Positions 10,144 through 19,968 of a DNA stretch of 64,000 nt are shown here, one piece after another. Origin of the DNA: Gemmobacter sp. 24YEA27 (GTDB lineage: Bacteria > Pseudomonadota > Alphaproteobacteria > Rhodobacterales > Rhodobacteraceae). The stretch spans positions 3,338,001-3,402,000 of the forward strand of contig NZ_JASJPW010000001.1 of the NCBI RefSeq assembly GCF_030052995.1, written 5' to 3'. Position numbers and translations under genes: made by a program. How positions within the stretch are numbered: position 1 is the first letter of the stretch; the number at the start of each line of letters is the position of its first letter. Under the pieces are notes generated by a model. That model ran no database searches and was not told the origin of the DNA. It saw only the letters and a list, made by a program, of their open reading frames with translations.

Positions 10144-10467
10144 CTGGGGACATCCTTGATGCAAGGTCAGGGGAAAAAGCGGGATCTGCCCCATAGGATT
10201 GCCGGGGCCTGGTCTGGTAAATGATGGGTTTCGGAAGCCTTGCTTAGACTGCGCCTAATCAGCACCTCACCTGGACGGGATGCCTGGGCATAGCGCGGTT
10301 CAAGGCAGCGAAAAACAATACCAATTATAAGAAAAGAAACAACTATTCGCAGGGTTGCGACGTTTCAGCCGCGCATGCGGTTCTGCCCCGCCGCAAGCCG
10401 GGATGCGACGGGGGAACGGGCCGGACCCAGGCTTCCCGGCCTGCGCCCGAAAAAGAGGCTTAGCTGC
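10144..10467 (-). promoter_or_regulatory. Leader/promoter region of the amine operon
   Basis: A 324-base gap with no gene between the dehydrogenase start and the aldehyde dehydrogenase stop, both on the minus strand. It contains an AT-rich island at about 10311-10345 inside otherwise GC-rich DNA. On the minus strand this gives a perfect TATAAT (10329 down to 10324), a plausible -10 element. I see no convincing -35 element at 16-18 bases, which may mean activator dependence; a LysR gene lies upstream. The implied leader is about 175 bases. Nothing else is recognisable. Confidence 0.35.
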
Positions 10468-11957
10468 TTAGTATTTGATCCAGATTGTTTTCAGCGCCGA
10501 ATATTTGTCAAAGCTGTGCAGGGACAGATCGCGGCCGAATCCCGATTGTTTCATACCGCCAAAGGGTGTCATTGCCGAAAGCGCATCCACCGTATTGACC
10601 GAAACCGTGCCGGCATGGAGGCCGTCCGACACCGACAGGGCCCGGCTCAGATCCCGGGTCCAGACCGAGGCGGCGAGGCCATATTCGCTGTCATTGGCAA
10701 TCTTCAGCGCCTCTTCCTCGCTGTCAAACGGCGTCACGGCAAGGACCGGGCCGAAGACCTCTTCCTTCGCGATCCGGGCGTCAGGCGCAACATCGGCAAA
10801 GATCGTGGCGCCAATATAGCAATCCGATCCGTCCCGCGTCTCGCGCTCGCCGCCATGGACCAGCCGCGCCTCGGCTTTGCCGATCGCGATATATTGCGCA
10901 ACCTTGTCGGCATGGGCTTTCTCGACAAGCGGCCCCATGCGGGTGGCCAGATCCAGCGGGTCTCCCAGAGGCCAGGCGGCGGTGGCCGCGATCAGCTTTT
11001 CGGTGAATTCCTCCTGCACCGCGCGCGCGACCAGGATGCGGGAATTGGCAGAACAGACCTCGCCCGAATTGAACAGGATCCCGAAGGCCGCCATGGTTGC
11101 GGCCTGATCCAGATCGGCATCGGCAAAGATCAGGTTCGGGGATTTGCCTCCGGTTTCCAGCCAGACCTGTTTCATATTGCTTTGGGCGGCATAGTTCATG
11201 AACCGCTTGCCGGTGGCGGTCGATCCGGTGAAAACCAGCGCATCAACATCGCCGTGCAGCCCAAGTGCCTGGCCTGCCTCGACGCCGTAACCCGGAACCA
11301 CATTCAGCACCCCGTCAGGCAGCCCGGCCTCAGAGGCAAGCTCGGCAAGGAACAAAGCCGACAAAGGCGATTGCTCCGCCGGTTTCAGCACCACCGAATT
11401 CCCCATCGCCAGCGCGGGCGCCAGTTTCCAGGTCGCCATGTCGAGCGGGAAATTCCACGGCACCACCGCCCCGATCACGCCCAGGGGCGCGCGCCGGATC
11501 AGCGCCAGATCGCGGCCCCCGGTGGGCGCGACCTCGTCGTAAAGCTTGTCGATGGCCTCGGCATGCCACTGGAAGAAATGCGCCGATCCGGGCGCGTCGA
11601 TGGTCGAGCTGTCACCGATGGGCTTGCCCATATCCAGCGTTTCCAGCAGCGCGAGCTCCGCGACATTCTCGCGGATCAGGCCCGCGAGCTTCAAGAGCAC
11701 TTCTTTGCGCGCCGATGGCGTCTGGCGCGACCAGCGCCCGTCGTCAAAGGCCCGCCGCGCCGCCGCCACCGCCAGATCAATATCCGCCGCCATGCCGCGC
11801 GACACTTCGGTCAGCACCGAGGCATTCGCGGGGTTCACCGTGGCAAACCGCCCCCCGCCTGCGCATCCCGGAACGCCCCGTCGATATAAAGCTGGTTGCG
11901 AAAGCGCAGGCTGTCTGCGCGGGTGCGCCATTCGGCAGAGGTGGCGGGAAGGGTCAT
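10468..11957 (-). CDS. Aldehyde dehydrogenase, PuuC-like (frame broken near the N-terminus)
   Basis: Closest by eye to PuuC (gamma-glutamyl-gamma-aminobutyraldehyde dehydrogenase), an NAD(P)-dependent aldehyde oxidiser. The catalytic glutamate is in VWLETGGKSPN, the catalytic cysteine in NSGEVCSANS and the C-terminus ends KTIWIKY, as in PuuC. The true start is ATG 11957 (AGGAG upstream), giving MTLPATSAEWRTR. The frame is lost at a run of six C at 11851-11856; one extra base restores FRDAQAGGRFATVNPA and a 496-residue protein. Read literally, only a 487-residue frame from 11931 with an unrelated N-terminus is open. It lies 13 bases after the LysR gene. Likely role: oxidise the aldehyde made by the amine dehydrogenase or the GMC enzyme. 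Confidence 0.88.
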
Positions 11958-11970
11958 GGTCTTGCTCCTG

Positions 11971-12918
11971 TCAGGTCTCGGGTGGCACCGAGAGGCGGCG
12001 GATTCCGGGATGCACCCCGTCTTTCAGCTTCTCGCTGCAAAATTCGATGAAACGGCGCACGGTCAGCGATTTCGCCGCGTCGCGCATGGTGATGATCCCC
12101 AGACGCATCGGGCGCGGATTGCCACTCAGCGGGATGTCGATCAGCCGCCCGCCATCCAGCGCCAGATCAATCGCGGGCCGGATATTGGCGATGGAATAGC
12201 CGAAGCGATTGGCCACCAGGGCCCGCATCACCCAGATGTCGCGCGTGCGCTCGACGATATTGGGGGTGCAACCGGCATCGCGAAAGAGCGAGATGAAATA
12301 GCTCGCGCTATAGGGCAGATCGAGCAGGATCATCGGATGTTCGGCCAGCTCGTCAAGGCTGACACTGTCCTTGCCCGCCAGCGGATGGCCCTCGTGCAGG
12401 ACGGCATGGGGTGGCAGGGCGCCAAGCTCGTGGAATTCCATATCGGACGGGATATCAAGGTCATAGCTCAGCGCGAGGTCAAAGCGCGCGAGCCGCAGGC
12501 CTTCGATGATACCCGCGTGATCCAGCTCGTTCTGCGCGAATTCCACCTCGGGATAGCTTTCGCAGAAGGTGCGGCGCAACGCGGGGATCACGACCTGTGC
12601 AAAGGTCATCAGGCAGGCGACATGCAAAGGCCCCCGCACCTGCCCCGTGACCTCATTCGACAGCGCATTCAGCGCAGCCGCCTCGGTCAGGATGCGGCGC
12701 GCCTGTTCGACAAAGCTGCGCCCGGCCTGGGTCAGCGACAATCCATGCGCATGGCGTCGCACGAAAAGCGTGATGCGGAATTCGCGTTCCAGCTGCGATA
12801 TCGCCGCGGAAACCGAGGGCGCCGAGACATTCACCCGCTCTGCCGCCTCGGTGACCGAGCCGTAATCCCCCACCGCCACCAGATATTCCAGCTGTCTGAG
12901 CGTGAACCTGAGCGCCAT
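11971..12918 (-). CDS. LysR family transcriptional regulator
   Basis: A 315-residue protein with an N-terminal winged helix-turn-helix (about residues 4-62, TLRQLEYLVAVGDYGSVTEA through FVRRHAHGLSLTQAG) and a C-terminal periplasmic-binding-protein-like effector domain. ATG at 12918 is preferred to an in-frame upstream ATG because it starts the conserved HTH helix directly and has a purine-rich GGAAAGGGG stretch before it. It is immediately upstream of, and codirectional with, the aldehyde dehydrogenase gene, so it is the best candidate regulator of the amine/aldehyde operon. The effector is unknown. Confidence 0.9.
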   Translation of the reverse strand: MALRFTLRQLEYLVAVGDYGSVTEAAERVNVSAPSVSAAISQLEREFRITLFVRRHAHGLSLTQAGRSFVEQARRILTEAAALNALSNEVTGQVRGPLHVACLMTFAQVVIPALRRTFCESYPEVEFAQNELDHAGIIEGLRLARFDLALSYDLDIPSDMEFHELGALPPHAVLHEGHPLAGKDSVSLDELAEHPMILLDLPYSASYFISLFRDAGCTPNIVERTRDIWVMRALVANRFGYSIANIRPAIDLALDGGRLIDIPLSGNPRPMRLGIITMRDAAKSLTVRRFIEFCSEKLKDGVHPGIRRLSVPPET

Positions 12919-13078
12919 CCCTGCCCCTTTCCGATCCCCTGTTGCGGGCAGAGCATAGACCAGACCCTGGCCCGACCGCGAGACTTGCACGGAGCCGTCG
13001 GACGAATTTGCAACAGGATGCGCGCCAGAGATCATCGCTCCGGCACCCGGATATGGAACATGGGCGGCCTCATCCCCC

Positions 13079-14488
13079 TCACCGCGGCCCTGGCGGCAGG
13101 GTCGGACGGGTCAGATTTTCAGGGCTGAGGATCGCGGTCAGCAGCGCCTCGGGCAAAAGCCCGCGCTCCAGCGCCAGCTCGCAGACGCCCCGGCCCGAGG
13201 CAAAGGCCTCGCGCGCCAGATCGGTCGCGTTCTCATAGCCGATATAGGGGTTCAGCGCGGTGACGATGCCGATGGAATGCGTCACCGCGCGTGCCAGCAC
13301 CTCATGATTGGCGGTAATGCCGCTGATACAATGCGTCCGCAGGGTCTCACACCCCGCCGTCAGATGCCGGATCGAGCGCGAGATGGTACAGGCGATCACC
13401 GGCTCAAAGGCGTTCAGCTGCAATTGCCCGGCTTCGGCGGCCATGGTGATGGTGATATCATTGCCGATCACCTCGAAAGCGATCTGGTTCACCACTTCGG
13501 GGATCACCGGATTGACCTTGCCCGGCATGATTGAAGACCCGGCCTGGCGCGCAGGCAGGTTGATCTCACTGAAGCCGGCGCGGGGGCCCGAGGATAACAA
13601 CCTGAGATCGTTGCAGGTTTTCGAAAGCTTGACCGCCACCCGCTTCAACACGCCCGAGACCTGGACAAAGACGCCGCAATCCTGGGTCGCCTCGATCAGG
13701 TCCGGCGCGGTGATCAGCGGAATGCCGGTCAGCGCCTCAAGACGGGCGCGGGCCAGGGCGGCGTAACCGGGATGCGCGGTCAGGCCGGTGCCGATGGCCG
13801 TCGCGCCAAGGTTGATCTCGCATAACAGCGCGCGGGCCTCGGAAAGCCGCGCCTCGTCTTCGCCGAGCATGGTGGCGAAGGCGCCGAATTCCTGACCCAG
13901 GGTCATAGGGACCGCTTCCTGCAACTGGGTACGGCCCATCTTCAGGACATCGCTGAACTCCGCCGCCTTGGCCGCGAAAGCCTGCCGCAGATCCGCCAGC
14001 GCGATCAGAAGCCGGCCAATCGCCGTCCAGGTCGCCAGCCGCAGCGCGGTCGGATAGACGTCATTGGTACTTTGGCCCAGATTGACATGCTCATTCGGGT
14101 GCAGATGCGCGTATTCGCCTTTCGCCCGGCCCATCAGCTCCAGCGCGCGATTGGCGATGACCTCATTCGCATTCATATTGGTCGATGTGCCGGCACCGCC
14201 CTGGATCTGATCGACCACGTACTGGTCGTGCAGTGCGCCCGCCATGATCTCACGGCAGGCGGCAATGATCGCCGCAGCGCGGCTTGCCTCCAGCAGGCCG
14301 AGATCGCGATTGGCCTCGGCCGCCGCCAGTTTGATCGCGGCCAGCGCATGGATCAGATCGCCCTCTTCGCCGATCACCCGGCCCGAGATCGCGAAATTCT
14401 CGCGCGCCCGCAGGGTGTGGATGCCCCAATAGGCCGCACCGGGCACCTCACGCGGGCCAAGCAGATCCTGTTCGATGCGGACGGTCAT
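13079..14488 (-). CDS. aspA: Aspartate ammonia-lyase
   Basis: A 469-residue member of the fumarase/aspartase superfamily. The signature GSSIMPGKVNPVIPE (about residues 310-325) contains the catalytic serine of the flexible loop. The GGAGTSTNMNANEVIANRA and HPNEHVNLGQSTND blocks are aspartase-like rather than fumarase-like. It interconverts L-aspartate with fumarate and ammonia in the cytoplasm. ATG 14488 is selected because GGAG lies six bases upstream; an open frame extends further upstream but encodes no family residues. It precedes the LysR gene with a 160-base gap. Some paralogues act on other amino acids, so substrate identity carries modest uncertainty. Confidence 0.85.
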   Translation of the reverse strand: MTVRIEQDLLGPREVPGAAYWGIHTLRARENFAISGRVIGEEGDLIHALAAIKLAAAEANRDLGLLEASRAAAIIAACREIMAGALHDQYVVDQIQGGAGTSTNMNANEVIANRALELMGRAKGEYAHLHPNEHVNLGQSTNDVYPTALRLATWTAIGRLLIALADLRQAFAAKAAEFSDVLKMGRTQLQEAVPMTLGQEFGAFATMLGEDEARLSEARALLCEINLGATAIGTGLTAHPGYAALARARLEALTGIPLITAPDLIEATQDCGVFVQVSGVLKRVAVKLSKTCNDLRLLSSGPRAGFSEINLPARQAGSSIMPGKVNPVIPEVVNQIAFEVIGNDITITMAAEAGQLQLNAFEPVIACTISRSIRHLTAGCETLRTHCISGITANHEVLARAVTHSIGIVTALNPYIGYENATDLAREAFASGRGVCELALERGLLPEALLTAILSPENLTRPTLPPGPR

Positions 14489-14558
14489 TGCGGCTCCGGC
14501 AAGCGGGGTCAGGCCCGGGCGACGACCCGCCCGGGGGAATATCACACCACGCCCGGGC

Positions 14559-15803
14559 TCAGGCCGGAACCGCCCGCTCTGCCGCGATATGGCCGGCAAG
14601 GCGGTCGGCATCATGCCAGACCCCCCAGATGAAGGAGGAGCCGCGCATCGACAGCCAGGGCAGACCGAGGAAATAAAGCCCCGGCACTGCCGAGACGCCG
14701 CCTGAATGCGAGGGGCGGCCGCGTTCATCGAAGATGTCGGCCTTGATCCAGCTGAAATCCAGCGCATAGCCGGTCGCCCAGAGGATCGTGGTGATGCCCT
14801 CTTTCGCCAGATCCAGCGCCAGCACCGGATCGGTGAGGCAGTCAGGATCCGCGCCGATCAGATGCGCCTCTGGTTCCTCAGGCAGGTCGAGACCCTGGCG
14901 CGCCACATGGGCATCGGCCTGCTGCAAAAGACCGAGGTAATTCGCATCGCCCTGCGCCACATTCTTCGCGAGATCGGGCGCGAAATGCATCACGCCGTTC
15001 TCATAGCGCGCGGTCATGCCAACAAGCCCCATGCCCTCATTCGCGAGGCGGCGGAAATCGACGGTCTGGCCGCCGCGCGCGCCGCTCACGGCGATGGTCA
15101 CATGTTCGGTGCCGGGCGTGGGCGTCGTCGTGTCCCAGATGCCAAGCGCCCCCAGCCACCAGACGAAATCCTTGCCGCGATAACGCCGCGGCGGGCGGTC
15201 ATGCGCCCCGACCGAGAGCCAGACCTTGCGGCCCGCGCGCCGCAGCTCATCGGCGATCTGCACCCCCGAAGACCCGGCGCCGACCACAAGCACACCGCCT
15301 TCGGGCAACTGATCGGGGTTCTTATAGCCATGCGAATGCAGCTGATGCAGGCCGGCGCTTGCAGGCACCACCGGCGGGATCACCGGTTTCTGGAATGCGC
15401 CGGTGGCCGCCACAACATTCTGCGCCTCGATCACGCCTTCAGAAGTCTCGACCCGGAAACCCGCCTCAAGCGGCTGAACCGAAGTGACCGTCACACCGCA
15501 GCGCACCGGCGAGTTGTTTTGCGCGACGCAGGCCTCGAAATAGGCCGCGACCCGGTCGTGATGGGCAAAAGCGTCGGGGTCAAGCTCCTCGAAGGTCAGC
15601 GTCGGGAAACGGTCATGCCAGACCGGGCCATTGGCCACCAGCGAATCCCACCGCGCCGTGCGCCAGCTTTCCGCGATGCGGTTCTTTTCCACCACCAGAT
15701 GCGACAGGCCGCGCCGGCCCAGATGCTCGCTCATCGCGACGCCGGCCTGACCGGCCCCGATCACGAGAGTATCGACTTTTTCGACAGACGTTTCGGCGGA
15801 CAT
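14559..15803 (-). CDS. Flavin-containing monooxygenase-like NAD(P)/FAD oxidoreductase (CzcO-like)
   Basis: A 414-residue flavoprotein with an FAD-binding GAGQAG near residues 17-22, a second dinucleotide site GAGSSG near 170-175 and the ATGY strand near 340, the layout of class B flavin monooxygenases and CzcO. The LHQLHSHGY segment resembles the family fingerprint. Such enzymes oxygenate nitrogen or sulfur nucleophiles or ketones; several are annotated as linked to K+ transport without firm proof. It lies upstream of aspA on the same strand. N-oxidation of an amine would fit the neighbourhood but is inference. Confidence 0.82.
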   Translation of the reverse strand: MSAETSVEKVDTLVIGAGQAGVAMSEHLGRRGLSHLVVEKNRIAESWRTARWDSLVANGPVWHDRFPTLTFEELDPDAFAHHDRVAAYFEACVAQNNSPVRCGVTVTSVQPLEAGFRVETSEGVIEAQNVVAATGAFQKPVIPPVVPASAGLHQLHSHGYKNPDQLPEGGVLVVGAGSSGVQIADELRRAGRKVWLSVGAHDRPPRRYRGKDFVWWLGALGIWDTTTPTPGTEHVTIAVSGARGGQTVDFRRLANEGMGLVGMTARYENGVMHFAPDLAKNVAQGDANYLGLLQQADAHVARQGLDLPEEPEAHLIGADPDCLTDPVLALDLAKEGITTILWATGYALDFSWIKADIFDERGRPSHSGGVSAVPGLYFLGLPWLSMRGSSFIWGVWHDADRLAGHIAAERAVPA

Positions 15804-15984
15804 TTCGGCTTCCTCACGCGGAAAGTGACAGAGGGTGACCGCCGGATCGGCCGGTCGCCTGAGGAAATGATGCCGCCGAAAAACCTGATTTGCCTATGAG
15901 CGATTCTTGCAGCCCTGATTAGGGCGGCGCTAAGCCGCATCTTCGCGGCCCATCAAAGCAGGATGTGCAAAAGAGGGCGCGGCC

Positions 15985-16935
15985 TCAGCCGCAGGGACGT
16001 TTCCAGTCGAAAAAGCCCGGGCCCGCGCGGCTCAGCAGATCACGCGCCAGGCGCGCGCCAAGCGCTGCGGCCTCTGCGGCGGGGCAACTGCCCTCGACCG
16101 TCATGCGCTCGGCGCCATTGGTGCGCAGGATCTCGCCGCGGAAATGGATCACGTCATCGCGCAGCCGTGCGAGGCCCGCGATCGGGGTCTGGCAATTCCC
16201 TTCCAGCGTCCCGAGAAAGCTGCGCTCGCAGGCCATTTCGCGCTCGCAGACCGGATCATGCAGCGGCATCAGCAGGTCGCGCACCCAGAGATCGCCCTTG
16301 CGGCGCTGGACCGACAGCGCGCCCTGGCCGATGGCGGGCAGCATCTCTTCCGTCCCGATCACCGTCCAGCTTTCAGCGGACATTCCAAGCCGGTTCAGTC
16401 CCGCCAGTGCGAGGAAGGTGCAATCCGCCAGGCCCTGCTCAAGTTTGGAAAGCCGCGACTGCACATTGCCCCGGAAATTCACGATGCGCAGATCGGGGCG
16501 CGCGAACAATGCCTGCGCGCCGCGCCGCATACTGGATGTGCCGACCGAGGCGCCCAGAGGCAATTCCTCCAGGCTGCGATACTTATGCGACACCAGCACA
16601 TCACGCGGGTCTTCGCGCGGCAGGAAAATATCCGAGACCAGCCCTTCGGGCTCGGCCACCGCCATATCCTTCACGCAATGAACCGCAAGGTCGATGCGGC
16701 CATCCAGCAGCGCCTCTTCCAGTTCCTTGGTGAAAAGCCCCTTGCCGCCGATCTCTTTCAGGAGCTTGTCGAGCACCCGGTCAGCCGTGGTCTTGATCAC
16801 CACAATCTCGAAAGCCTCGACCGGCAGATCGTGCTGCACCCGCAGCCAGTCCCGGGTCTGGAACGCCTGTGCCAGCGCCAGTGGCGATCCGCGTGTGCCG
16901 ATACGAAGGGGAGTGCTGGCGTCAGGCTGTCTCAT
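15985..16935 (-). CDS. hemC: Hydroxymethylbilane synthase (porphobilinogen deaminase)
   Basis: A 316-residue cytosolic enzyme that joins four porphobilinogens into hydroxymethylbilane in tetrapyrrole synthesis. Visible family blocks are LRIGTRGSPLALAQA at the N-terminus, GKGLFTKELEEALL with DLAVHCVKDM, the SSMRRGAQ loop and LEGNCQTPIAG. The cysteine of LEGNCQTPIAG carries the dipyrromethane cofactor. ATG 16935 with GGAAG upstream fits the usual start; a 12-residue longer frame exists. Downstream neighbours are unrelated, so it is probably transcribed alone or with the unknown gene upstream. Confidence 0.96.
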   Translation of the reverse strand: MRQPDASTPLRIGTRGSPLALAQAFQTRDWLRVQHDLPVEAFEIVVIKTTADRVLDKLLKEIGGKGLFTKELEEALLDGRIDLAVHCVKDMAVAEPEGLVSDIFLPREDPRDVLVSHKYRSLEELPLGASVGTSSMRRGAQALFARPDLRIVNFRGNVQSRLSKLEQGLADCTFLALAGLNRLGMSAESWTVIGTEEMLPAIGQGALSVQRRKGDLWVRDLLMPLHDPVCEREMACERSFLGTLEGNCQTPIAGLARLRDDVIHFRGEILRTNGAERMTVEGSCPAAEAAALGARLARDLLSRAGPGFFDWKRPCG

Positions 16936-17063
16936 GGGGCTTCCGATAGGCTGGCAAAGCTGCGCTGGCAACTGGAATCATTCTCAAACAGCCAGATTGA
17001 CGCGACGCGATTTGTCGCAGCTGGCGGCGGTTTCTGCGGGGCTCAGGGCGGGAATGGAGCGGC

Positions 17064-17606
17064 TCAGCCGCCAGCGGCCGCGCGCATGCGGCCCGCTTCG
17101 CTGTCATGGTCGATCAGATTGCGCATCAACATGACGCCGCCCATGAATTCGACCCCGCCCGCCATGGAATCCATGATTACCTTGACCGTCTCATCGGCGC
17201 CGATCGCATTGCCGTCCAGCGCAACTTCCGAGGGCAGTTCCACCACACCCAGCGTGGTCATCGTCTTATAGGCCTGGCTCAGATGCGGGCAGGACCATTC
17301 CATATGCATGGTCAGCGGACATTTGATGAAAAGGCCGGGCTTTGTGTGCCAGAGCTTCAGCTCATTGCGATCCTCCAGCGCGAAGGACAGTTCCACCGCG
17401 CTGTTAAGGCGGAATTCCTGCTGGAAGATGCGCCGCGCCACCTGTTCGCATCCCGCGAGCAGCGCGTCGAAATCGATGGCGTCAAGCGGCTGCACCACTT
17501 CGCCGCTGCCATTGCCGGTGTAACGGACCCGCAATTCGCGGGCGCCATCGGCCGCCGTCCCGATCTTCGCCGAGGTGATCGAAAGGTTGTAAGACTGGAC
17601 TGACAT
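17064..17606 (-). CDS. Conserved-looking protein of unknown function
   Basis: A 180-residue soluble-looking protein starting MSVQSYNLSITSAKIGTA, with no signal peptide or membrane segment. I do not recognise the family. It has a strand-rich N-terminal half, a central cysteine region (ECPLT-like LFIKCPLTMHMEWSCPHLSQ) and a C-terminal helix-glycine region with VEFMGGVMLMRNLIDHD. Codon use matches its neighbours and the frame is clean over its length. It is upstream of hemC on the same strand with a 128-base gap, and downstream of the broken 2-hydroxyacid dehydrogenase gene. ATG 17606 is used because the longer frame adds a non-conserved-looking basic stretch. Confidence 0.7.
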   Translation of the reverse strand: MSVQSYNLSITSAKIGTAADGARELRVRYTGNGSGEVVQPLDAIDFDALLAGCEQVARRIFQQEFRLNSAVELSFALEDRNELKLWHTKPGLFIKCPLTMHMEWSCPHLSQAYKTMTTLGVVELPSEVALDGNAIGADETVKVIMDSMAGGVEFMGGVMLMRNLIDHDSEAGRMRAAAGG

Positions 17607-17690
17607 GGCGGGATCCCTGATATGCATGCGCATAATATAGGCCGCGATGCCGCGTCTCACAACGGTTTCTCCAGGGATCTGCACGCGCCC

Positions 17691-19045
17691 TCAGCCTTTC
17701 CAGGGACCGGCCAGCCCCTCTTCGCGCATCAGCCTCGTCAGCTGGTTCGCGGCCAGCATCAGGGCCTCGCCCGACAATGTGCCGGCTTCCGACCCCGCAA
17801 AGGCATCGGCCAATGCCCGCGCCGCAACCGGAAGCCCGCCTTTCGCAAACCGCGCCAGATCCTGCGGTGATACGCCCCCCAGCCCCGCAGGGGTCAGCGG
17901 GCCGCCATCGCTGTAGCCTTCCGGCAGATCGCCCTTCAGATTGCGCACCACCCCGGTTGAAATCGCGTCAAGCAGCTGATCCGCCGCCTGGATCGCACCC
18001 GCAACCCGGGTCGGGTGGTCGGTATCCGCCGCGGCATGCGGCAAGAGCGAGAGCTTCGTGCCATGCCGCTCCACAAGACCCAGATAGGGCGCCATCGGGC
18101 CCGAAAGCGCGCCCGCCGAATCCACGAAAAGATCCGCATCAATCGCCGCGAACCCGACCTGCCCCGCGCGCAGCGCGCTTTCCAGCGCCGCGATATCGAC
18201 CAGCTCACCCCGGTCATAGTTCAAGAGGACCGCCCCCGGTGCCAGCGCCGCCAGCACCGTCTCATTGATCAGCCCGGCATTGGCGAACCCGTCAGGCCCC
18301 TTCGGCCCAAGGCCGAGATGGACCGACAGAGCATCCGCCCCGCGCGCGGCCTCTTGCGGGGTGGCGGCATAGCGGAACCCTCGCTTTCGATCCAGATCCG
18401 GTGGCGCGGACGGGCATGGATCACCACCTCCATGCCGAAGGCGCGGGCCAGCAGCGCCACTTCGCGCCCGATATTGCCATAGCCGATCACCGCGAGGCGC
18501 TGGCCCTCCAGTTTGCGCGTCGGATAGCGCAGGAGGTCGCGCCCGGTATCGAACCGGCCTGCCACCACAAGGTCATGCAATGCCCCGACCGGCAGATCGG
18601 GGCGCTGACCAAGCAGCGCCTTCATCACCATCTGCGCGGTGGCGCGGGCATTGATCCCGGGCGTGTTCATCAAAGGCGCAACGCCGCCGATCCCGTCGCC
18701 GCCGCCCCAGCTTGCCGATCCCATATTGCCGGTTCCGGTGCCGATCCTGACGCCACCAAGGTCAAAGCGCGTCTCGGCCGGCAGGATAGTCGCCGCGGCG
18801 ATCACCGCATCATAAAGCCCGTCACCGGCCTCGGCGATCAGCTCATCCCGGGTCGAGAGATGCGGCATGTAGAAAAACGTCGCCCGCCCCTCATCGGCCC
18901 GCGCTCCGCGCGCCGAACCGATGTGAAATCGCCCGCCCCGGCTTTCGACATGGGCGCGAAACGCTGACGCATCGGGCGCCCCGCCCGTATCAAACGCCAG
19001 GCCGACGAGGTCGGCCACGAGGATTTTCGGGCTGTTGCGGTCCAT
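17691..19045 (-). CDS. D-isomer specific 2-hydroxyacid dehydrogenase family protein (frame broken)
   Basis: Two abutting frames make one protein of about 451 residues. The first carries the N-terminal substrate domain and the NAD-binding VIGYGNIG motif; the second carries the catalytic arginine region NYDRGELVD and the histidine region LLPHAAADTDHP. The frame is lost at 18378-18380; one extra C on the plus strand (G on the coding strand) joins ...WIESEG to FRYAATPQEAARGADALS. The family reduces 2-keto acids or oxidises D-2-hydroxyacids with NAD(P). The C-terminal tail of roughly 100 residues after the catalytic histidine is longer than in typical members. ATG 19045 has AAGGA upstream. Confidence 0.8.
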
Positions 19046-19407
19046 CGGTCAGTCCTTCTTAAAGGAGGGTCGTCTTGTTTTTACGGTCACGGCCCATGAC
19101 AGAGCCGGGTCAGGGCATAGCTGCAAGCGATTTTTTCACCCCTGCGCCGCGCAAGCTGCGAATAAAAATCCCCGCCGCCGCGCAATATGATTTCGCCCCG
19201 GGGTCAGAGGAGCAGAGCAGAACAACCTCCGCTTCCTGCCGGGGCGAGGAAGGAACCGACTGTTTTTGACCATATGGTCTGAAATCCGGCACACTGCCCC
19301 TGGCCCCTGGCGAAAGAAATCCACTGCGGTTTGTCTGAATTTGGAATGGCGTGGTGCGGTGTTCGGGCTTTATCACGACGGCACTTGTCGGGATTGAGGA
19401 AAGCCGT
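19046..19407. promoter_or_regulatory. Divergent intergenic region upstream of the sulfur-scavenging operon
   Basis: A 362-base region between the minus-strand dehydrogenase gene and the plus-strand FMN reductase gene with no gene inside. It holds a perfect 12-base palindrome (19268-19279, listed separately) overlapping a TTGACC that could be a plus-strand -35 element. It also has a ribosome-binding site GAGGA seven bases before the reductase ATG. No clear -10 element was found at the expected distance. Two short A/T-rich stretches (19130-19140, 19160-19170) interrupt otherwise GC-rich sequence. Confidence 0.4.
19268..19279. promoter_or_regulatory. Perfect palindrome GACCATATGGTC, candidate operator
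   Basis: Twelve-base perfect dyad 129 bases upstream of the FMN reductase start, overlapping a possible -35 hexamer TTGACC (19267-19272). Dyads of this size and position are typical binding sites of GntR- or TetR-type regulators. No regulator gene is adjacent. Confidence 0.4.
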
Positions 19408-19968
19408 ATGTCCGAACTTCATATCGTGGGTCTTGCGGGGAATATCACCGCGCCGTCGAAAACGCGTGCGCTGGTCGGGCAGGCGCTGGATCTGGCCGGG
19501 GCCGGGCTGCATTCGCGCACAACCCTGTTTGACATCGCCGATTTCGGCGAGGATCTGGGCCGGGCGCGGCGCGCCGATGACCTCAGCCCCAAGGCGCGGC
19601 AGAACCTCGATACGCTTTTGAATGCCGATGCGCTGATCGTCGCGACGCCGATCTATAAGGGCTCTTATCCCGGTCTTTTCAAACACCTGATCGACCTGAT
19701 CGACCCTTCTGCGCTGCTGCGCAAGCCGGTGCTGATCGCCGCGACCGGCGGGGGCGAGAAACATGCGCTGGCGGTGGAACATCAGCTGAGGCCGCTGTTC
19801 GCCTTTTTCGAGGCCCGCGTGCTCTCGACCGCCGTGCATGTCTCGGACCGCGATTTCAGCGAGGGGCGGCTGGTATCGGACCCGGCGCTGAACCGGCTCG
19901 CCCGGGCCATTGACGAATTCACCACGATTTTCCCCGGCGCCGCGCGGATCCGTGCCGCGGCAGAATAA
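19408..19968 (+). CDS. NADPH-dependent FMN reductase (MsuE/SsuE-like)
   Basis: A 186-residue flavodoxin-like protein with IVGLAGNITAPSKT at the N-terminus (FMN phosphate loop), the DALIVATPIYKGSYPGLFKHL block near residues 75-95 and IAATGGGEKHAL near 110-121. These are the conserved segments of the SsuE/MsuE reductases. It would supply reduced FMN to the two-component monooxygenase encoded next, which needs FMNH2 to cleave C-S bonds. ATG 19408 has GAGGA seven bases upstream; an in-frame ATG at 19351 lacks one. It is the first gene of the operon that continues to 26146. Confidence 0.88.
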   Translation: MSELHIVGLAGNITAPSKTRALVGQALDLAGAGLHSRTTLFDIADFGEDLGRARRADDLSPKARQNLDTLLNADALIVATPIYKGSYPGLFKHLIDLIDPSALLRKPVLIAATGGGEKHALAVEHQLRPLFAFFEARVLSTAVHVSDRDFSEGRLVSDPALNRLARAIDEFTTIFPGAARIRAAAE

